DNA of 52,513 nucleotides, taken from NCBI RefSeq assembly GCF_001112925.1, contig NZ_CPYD01000017.1:1-52513 (forward strand), written 5' to 3'. Below, in pieces: positions 16,047-27,249 of the stretch. Each line of letters opens with the position of its first letter. Positions within the stretch are counted from its first letter, which is position 1. The stretch is from Yersinia nurmii (GTDB lineage Bacteria; Pseudomonadota; Gammaproteobacteria; Enterobacterales; Enterobacteriaceae). The notes beneath the pieces were generated by a model. That model searched no databases and was not told the origin of the DNA. It saw only the letters and a program-made list of their open reading frames with translations. The position numbers and the translations under genes are program-made.

Positions 16047-17249
16047 TTAGCTCACTGGATGATCGGCCGCCGGGTCAAATTTCTTACCCATTAACCACAC
16101 CAAAATATTGAGCAGACATAATCCGCCGCCAGCAATGGCAACGCCGTACCAACCAGCATGTTGATAGGCGGCGGCAGAAATCAGCGAGCCCAATGCACCG
16201 CCGATAAAGTAAATGGTCATATAACCGGCGGTTAAGCGGTTCCGCGCTTCAGGCATCATACGGTAAATCACGCTTTGGTTAGTGACATGCACCGCCTGCA
16301 CCGCGAGATCCAAAATGACTACGCCAATGATTAGCGCGATTAACGAATATTGCCCCAAAGCGATGGGAATCCATGACAGCAACAGCAGGCCCAGACCGGC
16401 GCTGGTGGTGAGTCGCGCTTTACCTTTATCTGCTAAACGACCCGCTTTGTTTGCCATCAGCGCGCCAGCGGCGCCCACCAGACCGAACAGGCCGATAGTG
16501 CCTTCGGAATAACCGAAAGGAGGTGAGGCCAACAAAAAGGCCATTGAAGTCCATAACACGCTGAAATTAGCGAAAGATAAGGCTCCCAGCATAGCGCGAG
16601 TGCGTAATACCGGCGTACCGAAATACAGCGTAAAAATAGAACTCAGCAATTGCCCGTAGTTCAGACCGGCCTTTTGCTTATAACGCGGCAGGTAGCGCCA
16701 CAGTACCAGCGCCATCACCGCCATTAGCACACTGGCAACCCAGAAGATAGTACGCCAGCCACCGAGGGAAGCCAGTGCGCCAGCCACGGTTCGTGCCAGC
16801 AGAATACCCAGCAATAGGCCACTCATGATGGTGCCGACGACCTGACCGCGCTTTTCCGGTTTTGCCAGCGTTGCAGCCAGGGGGACCAGTAACTGCGCGA
16901 CCACCGAAAACAGGCCGGTCAGCGCGGTGCCCACGATCATCATGGTCAGGTTTTGCGACATCGCCGTAATCAGCATGCCGCCAGCGGCTAGCAGCGTCAT
17001 GCCGACGATCAGACCGCGGCGCTCAAACATATCTCCCAACGGCACTAAAAACATCAGCCCAACGGCATAGCCCAATTGAGCGGCGGTAACGATAAATCCA
17101 GCTTGATTGACCGAAAGACTAAATGCCTGAGCAATGGTTTCCAGCAACGGTTGAGCGTAATAGTTACTGGCGACCGCCAGACCGGTGGCGATAGACATCA
17201 GTACGATCAATGCAGGGCTTAGCCCAGCATGTTCAGTTGTTTGGTTCAT
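16047..17249 (-). CDS. MFS transporter (YgaY-like, drug/arabinose-type efflux)
   Basis: 400 aa, about 12 membrane segments, with MFS motif A-like AVGLMFLVPLGDMFERRGLIV (about 60-80) and GVVILDLAVQAVHVTNQSVIYRM. It occupies the place of E. coli ygaY, a disrupted gene in K-12, between proX and ygaZ; here the gene is intact. Substrate unknown. Divergent from the LysR gene at 17353, 103 bases away, which is the likely regulator. Confidence 0.85.
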   Translation of the reverse strand: MNQTTEHAGLSPALIVLMSIATGLAVASNYYAQPLLETIAQAFSLSVNQAGFIVTAAQLGYAVGLMFLVPLGDMFERRGLIVGMTLLAAGGMLITAMSQNLTMMIVGTALTGLFSVVAQLLVPLAATLAKPEKRGQVVGTIMSGLLLGILLARTVAGALASLGGWRTIFWVASVLMAVMALVLWRYLPRYKQKAGLNYGQLLSSIFTLYFGTPVLRTRAMLGALSFANFSVLWTSMAFLLASPPFGYSEGTIGLFGLVGAAGALMANKAGRLADKGKARLTTSAGLGLLLLSWIPIALGQYSLIALIIGVVILDLAVQAVHVTNQSVIYRMMPEARNRLTAGYMTIYFIGGALGSLISAAAYQHAGWYGVAIAGGGLCLLNILVWLMGKKFDPAADHPVS

Positions 17250-17352
17250 GAATAATTCTGCTTAAGATGATGAGGGCGACAGTATTGGATAAATTAAAAC
17301 GATAAACCAATGTATAATTTTCATCTGATTAATCTCATTTCGAGATAGATAA

Positions 17353-18246
17353 ATGAACCTGAAGCAGATTCGTTACGCATTGGCGGTGGCAGAAACCCAG
17401 AGTTTTACTCAGGCGGCGCGACGTTGTCATACGGTGCAATCGGCGCTGAGCCACCAGATTGCTCGTTTGGAGCAAGAGTTGGGTTGCCAGCTGTTTGAAC
17501 GTACTTCGCGGCGGGTCAGCTTAACCGACGCCGGGCAAGCTTTTATTCTGCCCGCTCAACGCCTGTTGGCGGAGCAACAAAACTTGCTCAATGAAGTTAA
17601 TGCCGCCAGCGGTAACGTGACTGGCACTTTGACTCTTGGCACTATTTCAACGCTAAATGCCTTCGATCTGACGGAAAAGCTTGGAGAATTTAATCGCTGC
17701 TATCCGGCGGTGAATATTCGGCTGTATGTTGGAATGAGTGAAGCTTTGATTGAAGACACCCGACAGCAGAAAACCGATGTGTCTTTTGTCGGAATCTGGC
17801 CGGGGGATAAAAATACGCTGCCCCTCTCTCACTGTAAGTTAACGGATGAGCCTCTGGTGGCGCTGGTGGCTCCAGATCATGTTTTAGCCGGTAAGGCCAG
17901 CGTGGACCTGCAAACATTGGCTGCTGTCCCGCTGGTGGATTTCTACAGTGGTACGGGGGCACGACGTCAAACCGATCGCGCTTTTCAGACCGCGGGTATC
18001 AAACGCCACGTCAATTTCGAGATTGATCATATCGAATGGCTGGAGAATCTGGTGCGGCGTGGACTGGCGGCGGGGATCGTTCCTATCTCGACCGCTCAGC
18101 GGCTTATTTCTCTGGTGTCTATCCCGATCGACGATGGGCCGCGGCGTCAGGTGTATTGCATCTGGCATACGCCGCTTAGCGCTGCCGCCGAACGTTTCCT
18201 GCATTTTAGTGGGTTTACCGGACAAGGCATCGCCAGCGCTGAGTAA
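17353..18246 (+). CDS. LysR-family regulator, divergent from the MFS gene
   Basis: 297 aa. The N-terminal winged helix-turn-helix (MNLKQIRYALAVAETQSFTQAARRCHTVQSALSHQIARLEQELGCQLFER) is the standard LysR form, followed by an effector-binding domain (GTLTLGTISTLNAFDL, then LVDFYSGTGARRQTDRAFQ). It probably controls the divergent MFS pump at 16047-17249 from the shared 103-base region. Effector unknown. Confidence 0.9.
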   Translation: MNLKQIRYALAVAETQSFTQAARRCHTVQSALSHQIARLEQELGCQLFERTSRRVSLTDAGQAFILPAQRLLAEQQNLLNEVNAASGNVTGTLTLGTISTLNAFDLTEKLGEFNRCYPAVNIRLYVGMSEALIEDTRQQKTDVSFVGIWPGDKNTLPLSHCKLTDEPLVALVAPDHVLAGKASVDLQTLAAVPLVDFYSGTGARRQTDRAFQTAGIKRHVNFEIDHIEWLENLVRRGLAAGIVPISTAQRLISLVSIPIDDGPRRQVYCIWHTPLSAAAERFLHFSGFTGQGIASAE

Positions 18247-18285
18247 ATCTGAAAAATCCGTAAGGGGGTCGGTTAGATTGCCAGA

Positions 18286-18313
18286 TAAAAAACAGGCACC
18301 GAAAGGCGCCTGT
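18286..18313 (-). terminator. Terminator of proVWX
   Basis: Stem ACAGGCACC (18292-18300)/GGCGCCTGT (18305-18313), one G-T pair, loop GAAA, followed by six T on the minus strand, 25 bases past the proX stop. Confidence 0.85.
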
Positions 18314-18337
18314 CTGGGTTATGTCAGCGGTGAAGGT

Positions 18338-19342
18338 TTACTGCGCGGTTTTGCTATTGGCAGCTTCAGCGGCGGTTTTTACCCAGCCGTCAAAAGTTGC
18401 CTGATGTGCGGCTATCCAGCCATTCACATGGCGCTCAATATTCGCATCCGATGATTCACCGGCGTGCATTCTCATATTCTGCGCATTCACGTCGCTAATC
18501 GGTAGTTTCATGATAGAGAACAGTTTGGCTGCTGCCGGATTAGCTTCCGCCCATTTCTTATTGGCGACGATATGCATCACGCTTGGCGGGAAACCGTAGT
18601 TGGCACCGTTAGCCAGCTGGGTATCGATACTTTTATCCGGTAGAGAGGAGAACGGTACTTGGAGCCAGATTACGTCACGACCCGGAACCAGCACATCGCT
18701 AACCCAGTAAGGCGTCCAGGTGTAATACAGAATTGGCTTGCCTTCTTTGTAACGGGTAATGGTATCGGCAATCATTGCCGCATAGTTGCCCTGATTATGG
18801 TTGACGGTATTACTCAACCCATAAGCATCAATCTGATGATTAATGGGTGCTTCACAGCCCCAGCCCGGATTACAGCCAGTCAGATCGGCTTTGCCATCGT
18901 TGTTGGCATCAAAAAGCTTGGCAATCTTCGGATCTTTAAGCTGTTCGATATTGGTAATGTGGTATTTATCCGCAGTTTTCTTATCGATCAAATAGCCCTG
19001 CGCCAAACCTTCAATGTAATTGCCCTGACGATAGAATTTGGCATCGCCACCCGCGGCTTTATATTGATCGTTATGCAGCGGCTCCCAGTTCACGGCCAGA
19101 AAAGTGGCATCACCGGCAGCGATAGTGGCATAAGCCACGTTGTAATCAACTTCCTTGGTCGGTTGAACGTCGTAGCCGAGTTTTTCCAGCGCTTTATTCA
19201 CCAGCGCGGTCTGGAAAGTTTCTTCGGAAATAGTGCTTTGAATGGGTAAAACGGTCACGCCTTTGCCTGGTAATTCAGCGGCGGATAATTGAGAACTGAC
19301 CAGCGTAGTTAGGGCCAGTGCCCAGATGCCTGTGGTGCGCAT
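18338..19342 (-). CDS. proX: Glycine betaine/proline-binding protein ProX
   Basis: Periplasmic solute receptor of the ProU ABC importer. The signal peptide ([22 protein letters not shown], cut before ELPGKGV) is followed by conserved [44 protein letters not shown] and the Cys pair [17 protein letters not shown]. The Trp residues form the aromatic box for quaternary amines. The open frame starts ten codons earlier; the ATG at 19342 has AAGGA 7 bases ahead and begins a proper signal peptide. Third gene of proVWX, 332 bases after proW. Confidence 0.96.
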   Translation of the reverse strand: MRTTGIWALALTTLVSSQLSAAELPGKGVTVLPIQSTISEETFQTALVNKALEKLGYDVQPTKEVDYNVAYATIAAGDATFLAVNWEPLHNDQYKAAGGDAKFYRQGNYIEGLAQGYLIDKKTADKYHITNIEQLKDPKIAKLFDANNDGKADLTGCNPGWGCEAPINHQIDAYGLSNTVNHNQGNYAAMIADTITRYKEGKPILYYTWTPYWVSDVLVPGRDVIWLQVPFSSLPDKSIDTQLANGANYGFPPSVMHIVANKKWAEANPAAAKLFSIMKLPISDVNAQNMRMHAGESSDANIERHVNGWIAAHQATFDGWVKTAAEAANSKTAQ

Positions 19343-19373
19343 GAGTTGTTCCTTCTTAGTTTTACCCTTCATA

Positions 19374-19424
19374 TTTCACGCCGCAGCGGTATTGGCAGCA
19401 ATGTGAAATCTATCGGGCATGAGT
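19374..19424. repeat. Intergenic inverted-repeat element, copy 2
   Basis: TTTCACG (19374-19380) and GTGAAA (19403-19408) enclose a short loop and are followed by TCTATCGGGCATGA, the same arrangement as at 2111-2216 but with a much shorter interior. It lies in the long proW-proX gap. The rest of that gap (19425-19674) has no gene. Confidence 0.55.
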
Positions 19425-19674
19425 AAAATTGATGACTTATTAAGTCCATTTTTAGGGAGAGCGCAGCGATGGGGTCGAAGTGGCGTAAGCCACCTGAGCG
19501 CCCTTTGGTGCAATAGACCTAAGAATCTCGCTTGAATCCCGTTCCCTGTACTGCGCCGAGATTTTGGCTATCCATAAGGTATTTATATGATTTAGTTTTA
19601 ACGCTGCCGCTGGGACGATTGCCATTGCGGCAGCGTTAAGAACGCGGGCTATCAGCCCTTGTGACAAGCTGCTA

Positions 19675-20838
19675 TCAGGCTTTTTTGATAAAAGGTTGAG
19701 TGAGCAGACCCAGTGGGCCTGTGGTGTACCAGCGGCCAACGCCTTTGCTACGGCGATCTCGGCCCAGAGCTTGAGTTAGACGGTCGAGGATAATTGCCAG
19801 AATAACAATCCCCACGCCACCGACGGCAGCCAGACCCATATCCAGACGACCAATACCACGCAGTACCATTTGACCTAAACCACCGACCGCAATCATCGAG
19901 GCAATAACCACCATCGACAGCGCCAGCATCAGAGTTTGGTTAACGCCGGCCATAATGGTCGGCATGGCCAGCGGCAATTGCACCTTGAACAGTAACTGGC
20001 GTGGATTGGCACCAAAGGATTCTGCGGCCTCGATCAGATCTTCCGGCACCTGTTTGATACCTAAAATAGTCAATCGCACGATGGGTGGCAGAGCAAAGAT
20101 AATGGTGACTACGACGCCCGGCACGTTACCGATACCGAACAGCATCACGATTGGAACCAGATAGACAAACGCAGGCGTAGTCTGCATCGCATCCAATAAT
20201 GGCCTGATAATTCTGGCGGCGTTATTACTGCGCGCCAGCCAGATCCCGAGGGGCAGCCCGATCAAAATACAGAAGAACAGCGAAGTCAGAACCAGCGCCA
20301 ACGTAACCATCGCCTGTGACCATGCACCGATGGCACCGATGGCAATCAGAGATACCAGCGTCGCGACGCCCATCCCTAAGGAAGAAAACTGCCAGGCAAT
20401 CAAAGCGAAAACCAGAATGGCAACCGGCGCAGGCATTCCCAGCAACATGTGCTGAAAACCGCTCAGGATAAAATCAACCGGAACCCGAATGCCCTGGAAT
20501 ACCGGGCGGAAGTGGGTAACAACCCAGTCAATGCCCTGTGTAACCCACGAGTCCAGCGGCACCCACGTGTTGTGGAATGGGTCCATCAGGCTAAAATGTT
20601 CGGGAGCGACAGCTGGCGCGCTGTTTAACCAGTCTGCGCCTGTTTGTGCGGTTTGGTTGGTGGCTTCTTGGGCTGCCGCGCTGCCCTGAGCCATACTGGC
20701 ACCCCAAGGATCTGCCGCAGCAGAAAGTGCCTGTGGTGCCGCATCGGTAGCGGTGGTCGACGCTTGTTGAGCAACATCAGCCGCCGTCGCCCACGGATTA
20801 TTGATAACCTGCTCGTTAATCTGTGTTGTATTACTCAT
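19675..20838 (-). CDS. proW: ProU ABC transporter permease ProW
   Basis: Inner-membrane permease for glycine betaine/proline betaine. The N-terminal about 90 residues are soluble and rich in Ala, Gln and Thr, somewhat longer than I recall in E. coli (387 against 354 aa in total). Then come the membrane segments and the binding-protein-dependent transport domain (about 165-350), including the EAA loop [41 protein letters not shown]. The start overlaps the proV stop by 8 bases. Confidence 0.96.
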   Translation of the reverse strand: MSNTTQINEQVINNPWATAADVAQQASTTATDAAPQALSAAADPWGASMAQGSAAAQEATNQTAQTGADWLNSAPAVAPEHFSLMDPFHNTWVPLDSWVTQGIDWVVTHFRPVFQGIRVPVDFILSGFQHMLLGMPAPVAILVFALIAWQFSSLGMGVATLVSLIAIGAIGAWSQAMVTLALVLTSLFFCILIGLPLGIWLARSNNAARIIRPLLDAMQTTPAFVYLVPIVMLFGIGNVPGVVVTIIFALPPIVRLTILGIKQVPEDLIEAAESFGANPRQLLFKVQLPLAMPTIMAGVNQTLMLALSMVVIASMIAVGGLGQMVLRGIGRLDMGLAAVGGVGIVILAIILDRLTQALGRDRRSKGVGRWYTTGPLGLLTQPFIKKA

Positions 20839-22030
20839 TTGGCGTCTCCTTATCTAAGGCTTGCAGCAGCATAGCCTTGGAAATAATACCGATATAGTTG
20901 TTGTCCTCGCCCACCACCGGAACGGCGCAAGGGGCTTGAGCAACAAGTGAAATCAACTCATTGAGCGGCATATCAGCCGGAACCGGCGCTGGCTCAGCCA
21001 ATAAGGCATGATCGAGCGGCTGGTTTTCTGAAAGAGCCTGTTTCAATGAATCTATCGATACTACGCCGATAAATTTTTGCCCGCGTTCCAACACATAGCC
21101 GTAATCGCGGTCTTCATCTTGAAGCAGTTTTAACGCTGAACGAGGACCGAATCCTGGAGTCTTGCGGATTAAGGCCACCGGACGACGACGAGCAATATCT
21201 TTTGCGCTAAATACGTGACTAATATCAACGCCACGGAAGAATGTTCTTACATATTCATTGGCCGGATTATTCAATATTTCATCCGGCGTACCGACCTGAA
21301 CGACTTCTCCGCCTTGCATAATGGCAATACGGTCGCCAATACGCATGGCTTCGTCTAAATCATGGGAAATAAAAACGATGGTACGCTGGTGCTTGGCCTG
21401 CAATTTAACCAACTCATCCTGCATTTCAGTACGAATTAATGGATCTAGCGCAGAGAAGGCCTCATCCATCAATAATATGTCAGGATTATTTGCCATTGCT
21501 CGTGCTAAACCAACGCGTTGACGCATACCGCCAGAAAGTTCATCGGGATATGAATAAGCATAATTATCCAAACTGACCTGACGTAATGCTTCTAATGCTT
21601 TTTCATGACGTTCTTTTAGCGGGACACCGGCTAATTCCATGCCGAAGGCTGTATTATCTAACACGTTCAGATGAGGCATTAAGGCAAATGACTGGAATAC
21701 CATACTGATTTTATTTCGGCGAACGGTGCGTAATGCGCTGTCAGATATTTTGGCAATATCTTCACCATCAATAAGGACTTCGCCGCGAGTTGGTTCTATC
21801 AGACGATTGAGAAGGCGTACCAGGGTGGATTTACCGGAACCCGATAACCCCATGATGACGAATATCTCGCCTTCTTCAATGGCCAGACTGGCATCTTTGA
21901 CGCCAACGGACAAACCGGTTTTACTAAATATCTGGTCTTTATTCATACCAGATTCAATCAATTTAAAGGCCCGATCCGGGTGCTCACCAAATATCTTATA
22001 TAAATTTTTTACTTCGAGTTTAATTGCCAT
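20831..22030 (-). CDS. proV: ProU ABC transporter ATPase ProV
   Basis: ATP-binding subunit of ProU. Walker A GLSGSGKS (about residue 61), signature [15 protein letters not shown], Walker [15 protein letters not shown] and the H-loop [10 protein letters not shown]. Two C-terminal CBS domains (about 280-400) are the usual ionic-strength sensors of this class. The open frame continues upstream from a TTG at 22054, but the ATG at 22030 gives the E. coli start [18 protein letters not shown]. First gene of proVWX, induced by high osmolarity in relatives. Confidence 0.97.
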   Translation of the reverse strand: MAIKLEVKNLYKIFGEHPDRAFKLIESGMNKDQIFSKTGLSVGVKDASLAIEEGEIFVIMGLSGSGKSTLVRLLNRLIEPTRGEVLIDGEDIAKISDSALRTVRRNKISMVFQSFALMPHLNVLDNTAFGMELAGVPLKERHEKALEALRQVSLDNYAYSYPDELSGGMRQRVGLARAMANNPDILLMDEAFSALDPLIRTEMQDELVKLQAKHQRTIVFISHDLDEAMRIGDRIAIMQGGEVVQVGTPDEILNNPANEYVRTFFRGVDISHVFSAKDIARRRPVALIRKTPGFGPRSALKLLQDEDRDYGYVLERGQKFIGVVSIDSLKQALSENQPLDHALLAEPAPVPADMPLNELISLVAQAPCAVPVVGEDNNYIGIISKAMLLQALDKETPNE

Positions 22031-22654
22031 GCAGTGGGTATATTCCTCTGTCAATTTTTAGATTATATTTTTTCCTGATGCAAAAATAGAGCGCTATATA
22101 CCCTAACATACTGAGAGTCTGAGGCAACCCTCAATATTCCGATAATTTATTTGATGTTGTTAATCATGCCCTTATATATGAAGTGACCCATTTGATTTAG
22201 CTGCGTTAATACTGGGGTTATTTGAGCTGATATCCATAGGTAAATATAAGATATTTTTTATGCCAATAATGGGTGTGAAATGTTTTCTATAGAGGTGATA
22301 ATATGGCAATGTTTTTATCACTGATAAAGACAGATATTTGACAGATATATCAAAGGATATTGTCTTTGATGATAAACATATATTAGTGCGATTAATCTAT
22401 AGATAATTTTCGTGGTTGAAATTGCTCTCATCCCTTTTGTGCTCTGGCTATAAGCCCAATGAGAATTTTCTTGGCAAGGCTGATTTTGATGTGATTTTTA
22501 ACTAAACAGGCGGATCTGTTCGGCAATTTTTATAGTCATAACGAAAGGAAATTTAACGGGGCAGGGTAGCGATCTGTTATTACCCATCGCGACCCTCCAG
22601 ACAAGGATCTCCCTGTTACTCAGAAAGACCTTTAGCAACGTTAATTTTCCTGAA
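22031..22654. other. AT-rich nrdF-proV intergenic region, presumed proU control region
   Basis: 624 bases without a gene. In E. coli the corresponding region carries the osmotically controlled proU promoter and an H-NS-bound silencer. The high A+T content here agrees with that, but I cannot pick the promoter with confidence. An inverted AAAGACA/TGTCTTT pair lies at about 22326-22367. Confidence 0.5.
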
Positions 22655-23653
<999 letters not shown>

Positions 23654-25804
23654 CTACAGCGAGCAGGAGACGCAGCCTTCAACTTCTGTACCTTCCAACG
23701 CCATTTGGCGCAGGCGAATGTAATAAATGGTTTTAATACCTTTCTTCCAGGCGTAAATCTGGGCTTTATTAATATCCCGCGTGGTAGCGGTATCACGGAA
23801 AAATAGCGTTAGTGATAGCCCCTGATCCACATGCTGTGTTGCTTGCGCATAGGTATCGATAATTTTTTCCGGCCCAATTTGGTAGGCATCCTGATAATAA
23901 TCGAGGTTGTCATTGGTCATATAAGGCGCAGGGTAATACACCCGGCCAATCTTGCCTTCTTTGCGTATTTCAATCCTCGACACAATTGGGTGAATGCTAG
24001 ACGTGGCGTGATTGATATAAGAAATAGAGCCAGTCGGCGGTACCGCCTGTAAATTTTGGTTATACAACCCGTGCTCCATAACTGAATGGCGCAAAGCTGC
24101 CCAATCATGCTGGGTTGGAAGAGGAATCCCTGCACTGGCAAACAATGCCTGCACGCGTGAAGTTTTTGGCTGCCAGCTTTGCTCAATGTATTTGGTGAAA
24201 TAGCGGCCGGAAGCATACTGTGAATCATCAAAACCTTTAAAACAGCTCCCGCGCTCAATGGCTAATTGGTTAGAAGCACGAATCGCGTGATAGGCAACGG
24301 TATAGAAATAGAGATTGGTGAAATCCAGCGCTTCTTCAGAACCGTAATAAATCTGTTCACGAGCCAGATAGCCGTGCAGGTTCATTTGCCCTAAACCAAT
24401 AGCGTGAGATTCCTGATTCCCTTTATCAATAGAAGGAACCGAACGAATATGACTCATATCGGAAACCGCAGTTAGCCCGCGGATGGCGGTTTCGATGGTT
24501 TGCGCGAAATCTGGCGAATCCATGGTATGAGCAATATTCAGCGAACCGAGATTACAGGAAATATCTTTGCCAACATGCTTGTAGCTCAGATCGTCGTTAT
24601 ATTCCGTTGGCTGATTGACCTGCAAGATTTCAGAGCACAGGTTACTCATGTTGATCCGGCCTTTGATCGGATTCGCTTTATTTACCGTATCTTCAAACAT
24701 GATGTAGGGATAACCGGATTCAAACTGAATTTCAGCCAGAATTTGGAAGAATTCACGAGCGCGGATTTTGCTTTTGCGAATACGCTTGTTATCCACCATC
24801 TCACGGTATTTCTCACTGACACTGATTTCTGACATAGGAACGCCATAAACCTGCTCAACGTCATAAGGTGAGAACAAATACATTTCTTCGTTCTGCTTCG
24901 CCAGTTCAAAAGTAATATCGGGAATCACTACGCCGAGAGACAGAGTTTTAATCCGCACTTTCTCATCGGCGTTTTCACGTTTGGTATCCAGAAAACGCAA
25001 AATATCTGGGTGATGAGCATGTAGATAAACTGCGCCAGCGCCCTGCCGCGCACCTAATTGATTGGCATAAGAGAAAGCATCTTCCAGCATTTTCATAATG
25101 GGAATAACGCCAGAAGACTGATTTTCAATTCGTTTAATTGGCGCGCCCACTTCACGAATGTTGCTCATTAGGAAAGCAACGCCGCCGCCTCGTTTGGATA
25201 ATTGTAAAGCTGAGTTTACCGCTCGCCCGATGGACTCCATATTATCCTCGATGCGCAGCAGGAAGCAGGAAACCAGTTCGCCCCGTTGTTTCTTGCCACA
25301 GTTGAGGAAGGTTGGTGTAGCAGGTTGAAAACGACCAGAAATCATTTCCTCTACCAGATTTCTCGCCAGTTTCTGATCGCCAGCGGCTAGCGTTAATGCC
25401 ACCATACAAATACGATCTTCATAACGCTCCAGATAGCGCTGGCCATCGAAGGTTTTTAGCGTATAGCTGGTGTAATACTTAAAGGCACCGAGGAAAGTCG
25501 GGAAGCGGAATTTTTTTGCATAGGCTTGCTGAAATAAGCTTTTAATAAAGCTGAAGTCATATTGTTCCAGCACTTCTTTTTCGTAATAACCTTCTTCTAT
25601 CAGATAATCGATTTTTTCCTGCAGACTATGGAAAAATACCGTGTTCTGATTAACGTGTTGCAGAAAATATTGGCGCGCAGCCAGACGATCTTTATCGAAT
25701 TGAATTTGCCCATCGGCATCATAAAGATTGAGCATGGCATTCAGCGAGTGATAATCCAGCTCGCTGGTTAATGGGGCGGTCATTGTGAGTTCTGTCGTTG
25801 CCAA
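23654..25804 (-). CDS. nrdE: Class Ib ribonucleotide reductase, alpha subunit NrdE
   Basis: Catalytic subunit reducing ribonucleoside diphosphates. The 716-aa protein shows [20 protein letters not shown] (one active-site Cys), NMSNLCSEI with the radical-site Cys, [22 protein letters not shown] and a C-terminal redox pair EGCVSCSL that is recharged by NrdH. It starts at ATG 25804 (MATTELT, like E. coli MATT) and overlaps the end of nrdI by 25 bases, an arrangement also seen in E. coli. Confidence 0.97.
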   Translation of the reverse strand: MATTELTMTAPLTSELDYHSLNAMLNLYDADGQIQFDKDRLAARQYFLQHVNQNTVFFHSLQEKIDYLIEEGYYEKEVLEQYDFSFIKSLFQQAYAKKFRFPTFLGAFKYYTSYTLKTFDGQRYLERYEDRICMVALTLAAGDQKLARNLVEEMISGRFQPATPTFLNCGKKQRGELVSCFLLRIEDNMESIGRAVNSALQLSKRGGGVAFLMSNIREVGAPIKRIENQSSGVIPIMKMLEDAFSYANQLGARQGAGAVYLHAHHPDILRFLDTKRENADEKVRIKTLSLGVVIPDITFELAKQNEEMYLFSPYDVEQVYGVPMSEISVSEKYREMVDNKRIRKSKIRAREFFQILAEIQFESGYPYIMFEDTVNKANPIKGRINMSNLCSEILQVNQPTEYNDDLSYKHVGKDISCNLGSLNIAHTMDSPDFAQTIETAIRGLTAVSDMSHIRSVPSIDKGNQESHAIGLGQMNLHGYLAREQIYYGSEEALDFTNLYFYTVAYHAIRASNQLAIERGSCFKGFDDSQYASGRYFTKYIEQSWQPKTSRVQALFASAGIPLPTQHDWAALRHSVMEHGLYNQNLQAVPPTGSISYINHATSSIHPIVSRIEIRKEGKIGRVYYPAPYMTNDNLDYYQDAYQIGPEKIIDTYAQATQHVDQGLSLTLFFRDTATTRDINKAQIYAWKKGIKTIYYIRLRQMALEGTEVEGCVSCSL

Positions 25805-26193
25805 AATTCGGTTACTCCCTTACGAACATTTGCCACATCTTCATCAGTACCCAACAGCTCAAAGCGGTACAGATAAGGGACCTGGCATTTGTGGGAGATA
25901 ATCTCACCGGCCAGGCAATAGGCATCGCCAAAATTAGTGTTTCCCGCGGCGATAACGCCACGGATCAACGCGCGGTTATGCGGATCATTGAGGAAACGGA
26001 TAACTTGAATCGGTACTGCACCGATCGAACTGCCGCCGCCGTAGCTGGGCACAAGCAAAATATAAGGTTGCTCAACCTTTAATTTTTCCCGCGCTCCGGC
26101 AATCGGAATGCGTATGGCCGGAAGCCTCAGTTTCTCCACAAATCGGTGGGAGTTCTCCGATGAGCTGGAGAAATAAACCAGCGGATTCATCAT
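25780..26193 (-). CDS. nrdI: NrdI flavodoxin-like protein
   Basis: FMN protein that supplies the oxidant for assembling the dimanganese tyrosyl cofactor of NrdF. The phosphate-binding loop [15 protein letters not shown] is at the N-terminus. [32 protein letters not shown] and [13 protein letters not shown] are conserved. 137 aa, normal size. Lies 11 bases after nrdH and overlaps nrdE. Confidence 0.96.
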   Translation of the reverse strand: MMNPLVYFSSSSENSHRFVEKLRLPAIRIPIAGAREKLKVEQPYILLVPSYGGGSSIGAVPIQVIRFLNDPHNRALIRGVIAAGNTNFGDAYCLAGEIISHKCQVPYLYRFELLGTDEDVANVRKGVTEFWQRQNSQ

Positions 26194-26204
26194 CGTTACC
26201 TCTG

Positions 26205-26441
26205 TCAGACTGCAACGTTTTGACTCAGGGCTCTGATTTTATCCGGTCGAAAGCCCGACCAATGATCGTCACCCGCCACAATGACTGGCACTTGCTGATA
26301 ACCGAGGGATTTAACATGGTTGAATGCCTGAGAATCATTCGTAAGATCAATGATCTGATAGCTGATTCCATGGCGATCAAAGGCGCGATAGGTTGCATTG
26401 CATTGGACACAATCGGGTTTACTGTAAATAATAATGCTCAT
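26205..26441 (-). CDS. nrdH: NrdH glutaredoxin-like protein
   Basis: Small thioredoxin-fold electron donor for NrdEF. The redox motif CVQC comes early ([11 protein letters not shown]). The NrdH-specific end [15 protein letters not shown] matches the E. coli SGFRPD motif that lets thioredoxin reductase recognise it. Two in-frame starts are possible: 26450 is only a few bases from the AAGG ribosome site and 26441 is about 12 bases from it. I chose 26441 with low certainty. Confidence 0.94.
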   Translation of the reverse strand: MSIIIYSKPDCVQCNATYRAFDRHGISYQIIDLTNDSQAFNHVKSLGYQQVPVIVAGDDHWSGFRPDKIRALSQNVAV

Positions 26442-26557
26442 GATTCGCATTTACCTTTTGTTTTGAGGTAAGGCGTATAAGTCAGAAATGCGGAGAACAC
26501 TCGCGGCCTGACTCCCTCTTTATCTCTCTTGACAGCATTGCCCTGAGCGACAAATAA

Positions 26558-26604
26558 ATACTATATGTAGAGTTTTATTATTTCAACCGCACTATATGTA
26601 GTTG
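26558..26604 (-). promoter_or_regulatory. Paired NrdR boxes upstream of nrdHIEF
   Basis: The core CTATATGTAG occurs twice, at 26561-26570 and 26592-26601, exactly 31 bp apart (about three helical turns). Each sits in a 16-bp context resembling the NrdR consensus. This is the usual pair that binds the ATP/dATP-sensing repressor NrdR. The first box starts about 117 bases before the nrdH start. Confidence 0.88.
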
Positions 26605-26721
26605 TTTTGATGTTTTTGGAATGATTAGACAACGAAGCGCCGCCAGCCTTGGGCTAGCGGCAAATTGGCAGGAATAAAAAATATTTTTCCAGAAAGTGGT
26701 TGGAAAAAGGCTGAAAAAAGA

Positions 26722-27153
26722 CTACTGGCGCAAGCTAACGGCTAGACGGTTAAATGCATTCATGATGCTAATAGCAAAGGTCAAATCTGAAATTTCGGTA
26801 TCGCTAAAATATTTTTTCAATAAATCAAAGGCGTTGTCCGGTGCGCCGGTTGTCGCGATCTGGGTAACCGATTCAGCCCAGGCCAGTGCCGCACGTTCTG
26901 TATCGCTATACTCTCCGCTGACCTGCCATCCGGCTAACATATCGATTTTACTTTGGTTAACACCGCTGTCACGTAGGGCTTTCCCGTGCATATTCAGGCA
27001 GTAGGCACAGCCGTTGAGTTGTGAAACTCGCATAAAAATCAGTTCAATCAGTGACTTGTCGAGAGAGCTATTGTCTAGCGTCATCAAGGCACTCACCAGT
27101 GCTTTATAGGTGGAAGAGGACAGCTGAGCGTAATTAAGACGTTGTTCGATCAT
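26722..27153 (-). CDS. Carboxymuconolactone decarboxylase/AhpD-like family protein
   Basis: 143 aa. The CMD domain has the peroxidatic-type motif QLNGCAYCLNMHGKAL (C49-A-Y-C52, H56) found in AhpD-like alkylhydroperoxidases, and ERAALAWAESVTQI, another family mark. Probably a cytoplasmic thiol peroxidase or disulfide reductase; substrate unknown. Divergent from a MocR-type regulator 96 bases away. Such CMD/MocR pairs are common in proteobacteria and suggest that the regulator controls this gene. Confidence 0.85.
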   Translation of the reverse strand: MIEQRLNYAQLSSSTYKALVSALMTLDNSSLDKSLIELIFMRVSQLNGCAYCLNMHGKALRDSGVNQSKIDMLAGWQVSGEYSDTERAALAWAESVTQIATTGAPDNAFDLLKKYFSDTEISDLTFAISIMNAFNRLAVSLRQ

Positions 27154-27249
27154 AGAAAGTACCTTCTACAAGTGCAGTGACATTGAAGACTACTCTAACA
27201 ACCCTATGACCTATACTATAGTGGCATAATTTGATTTTTTTTATGGGTC

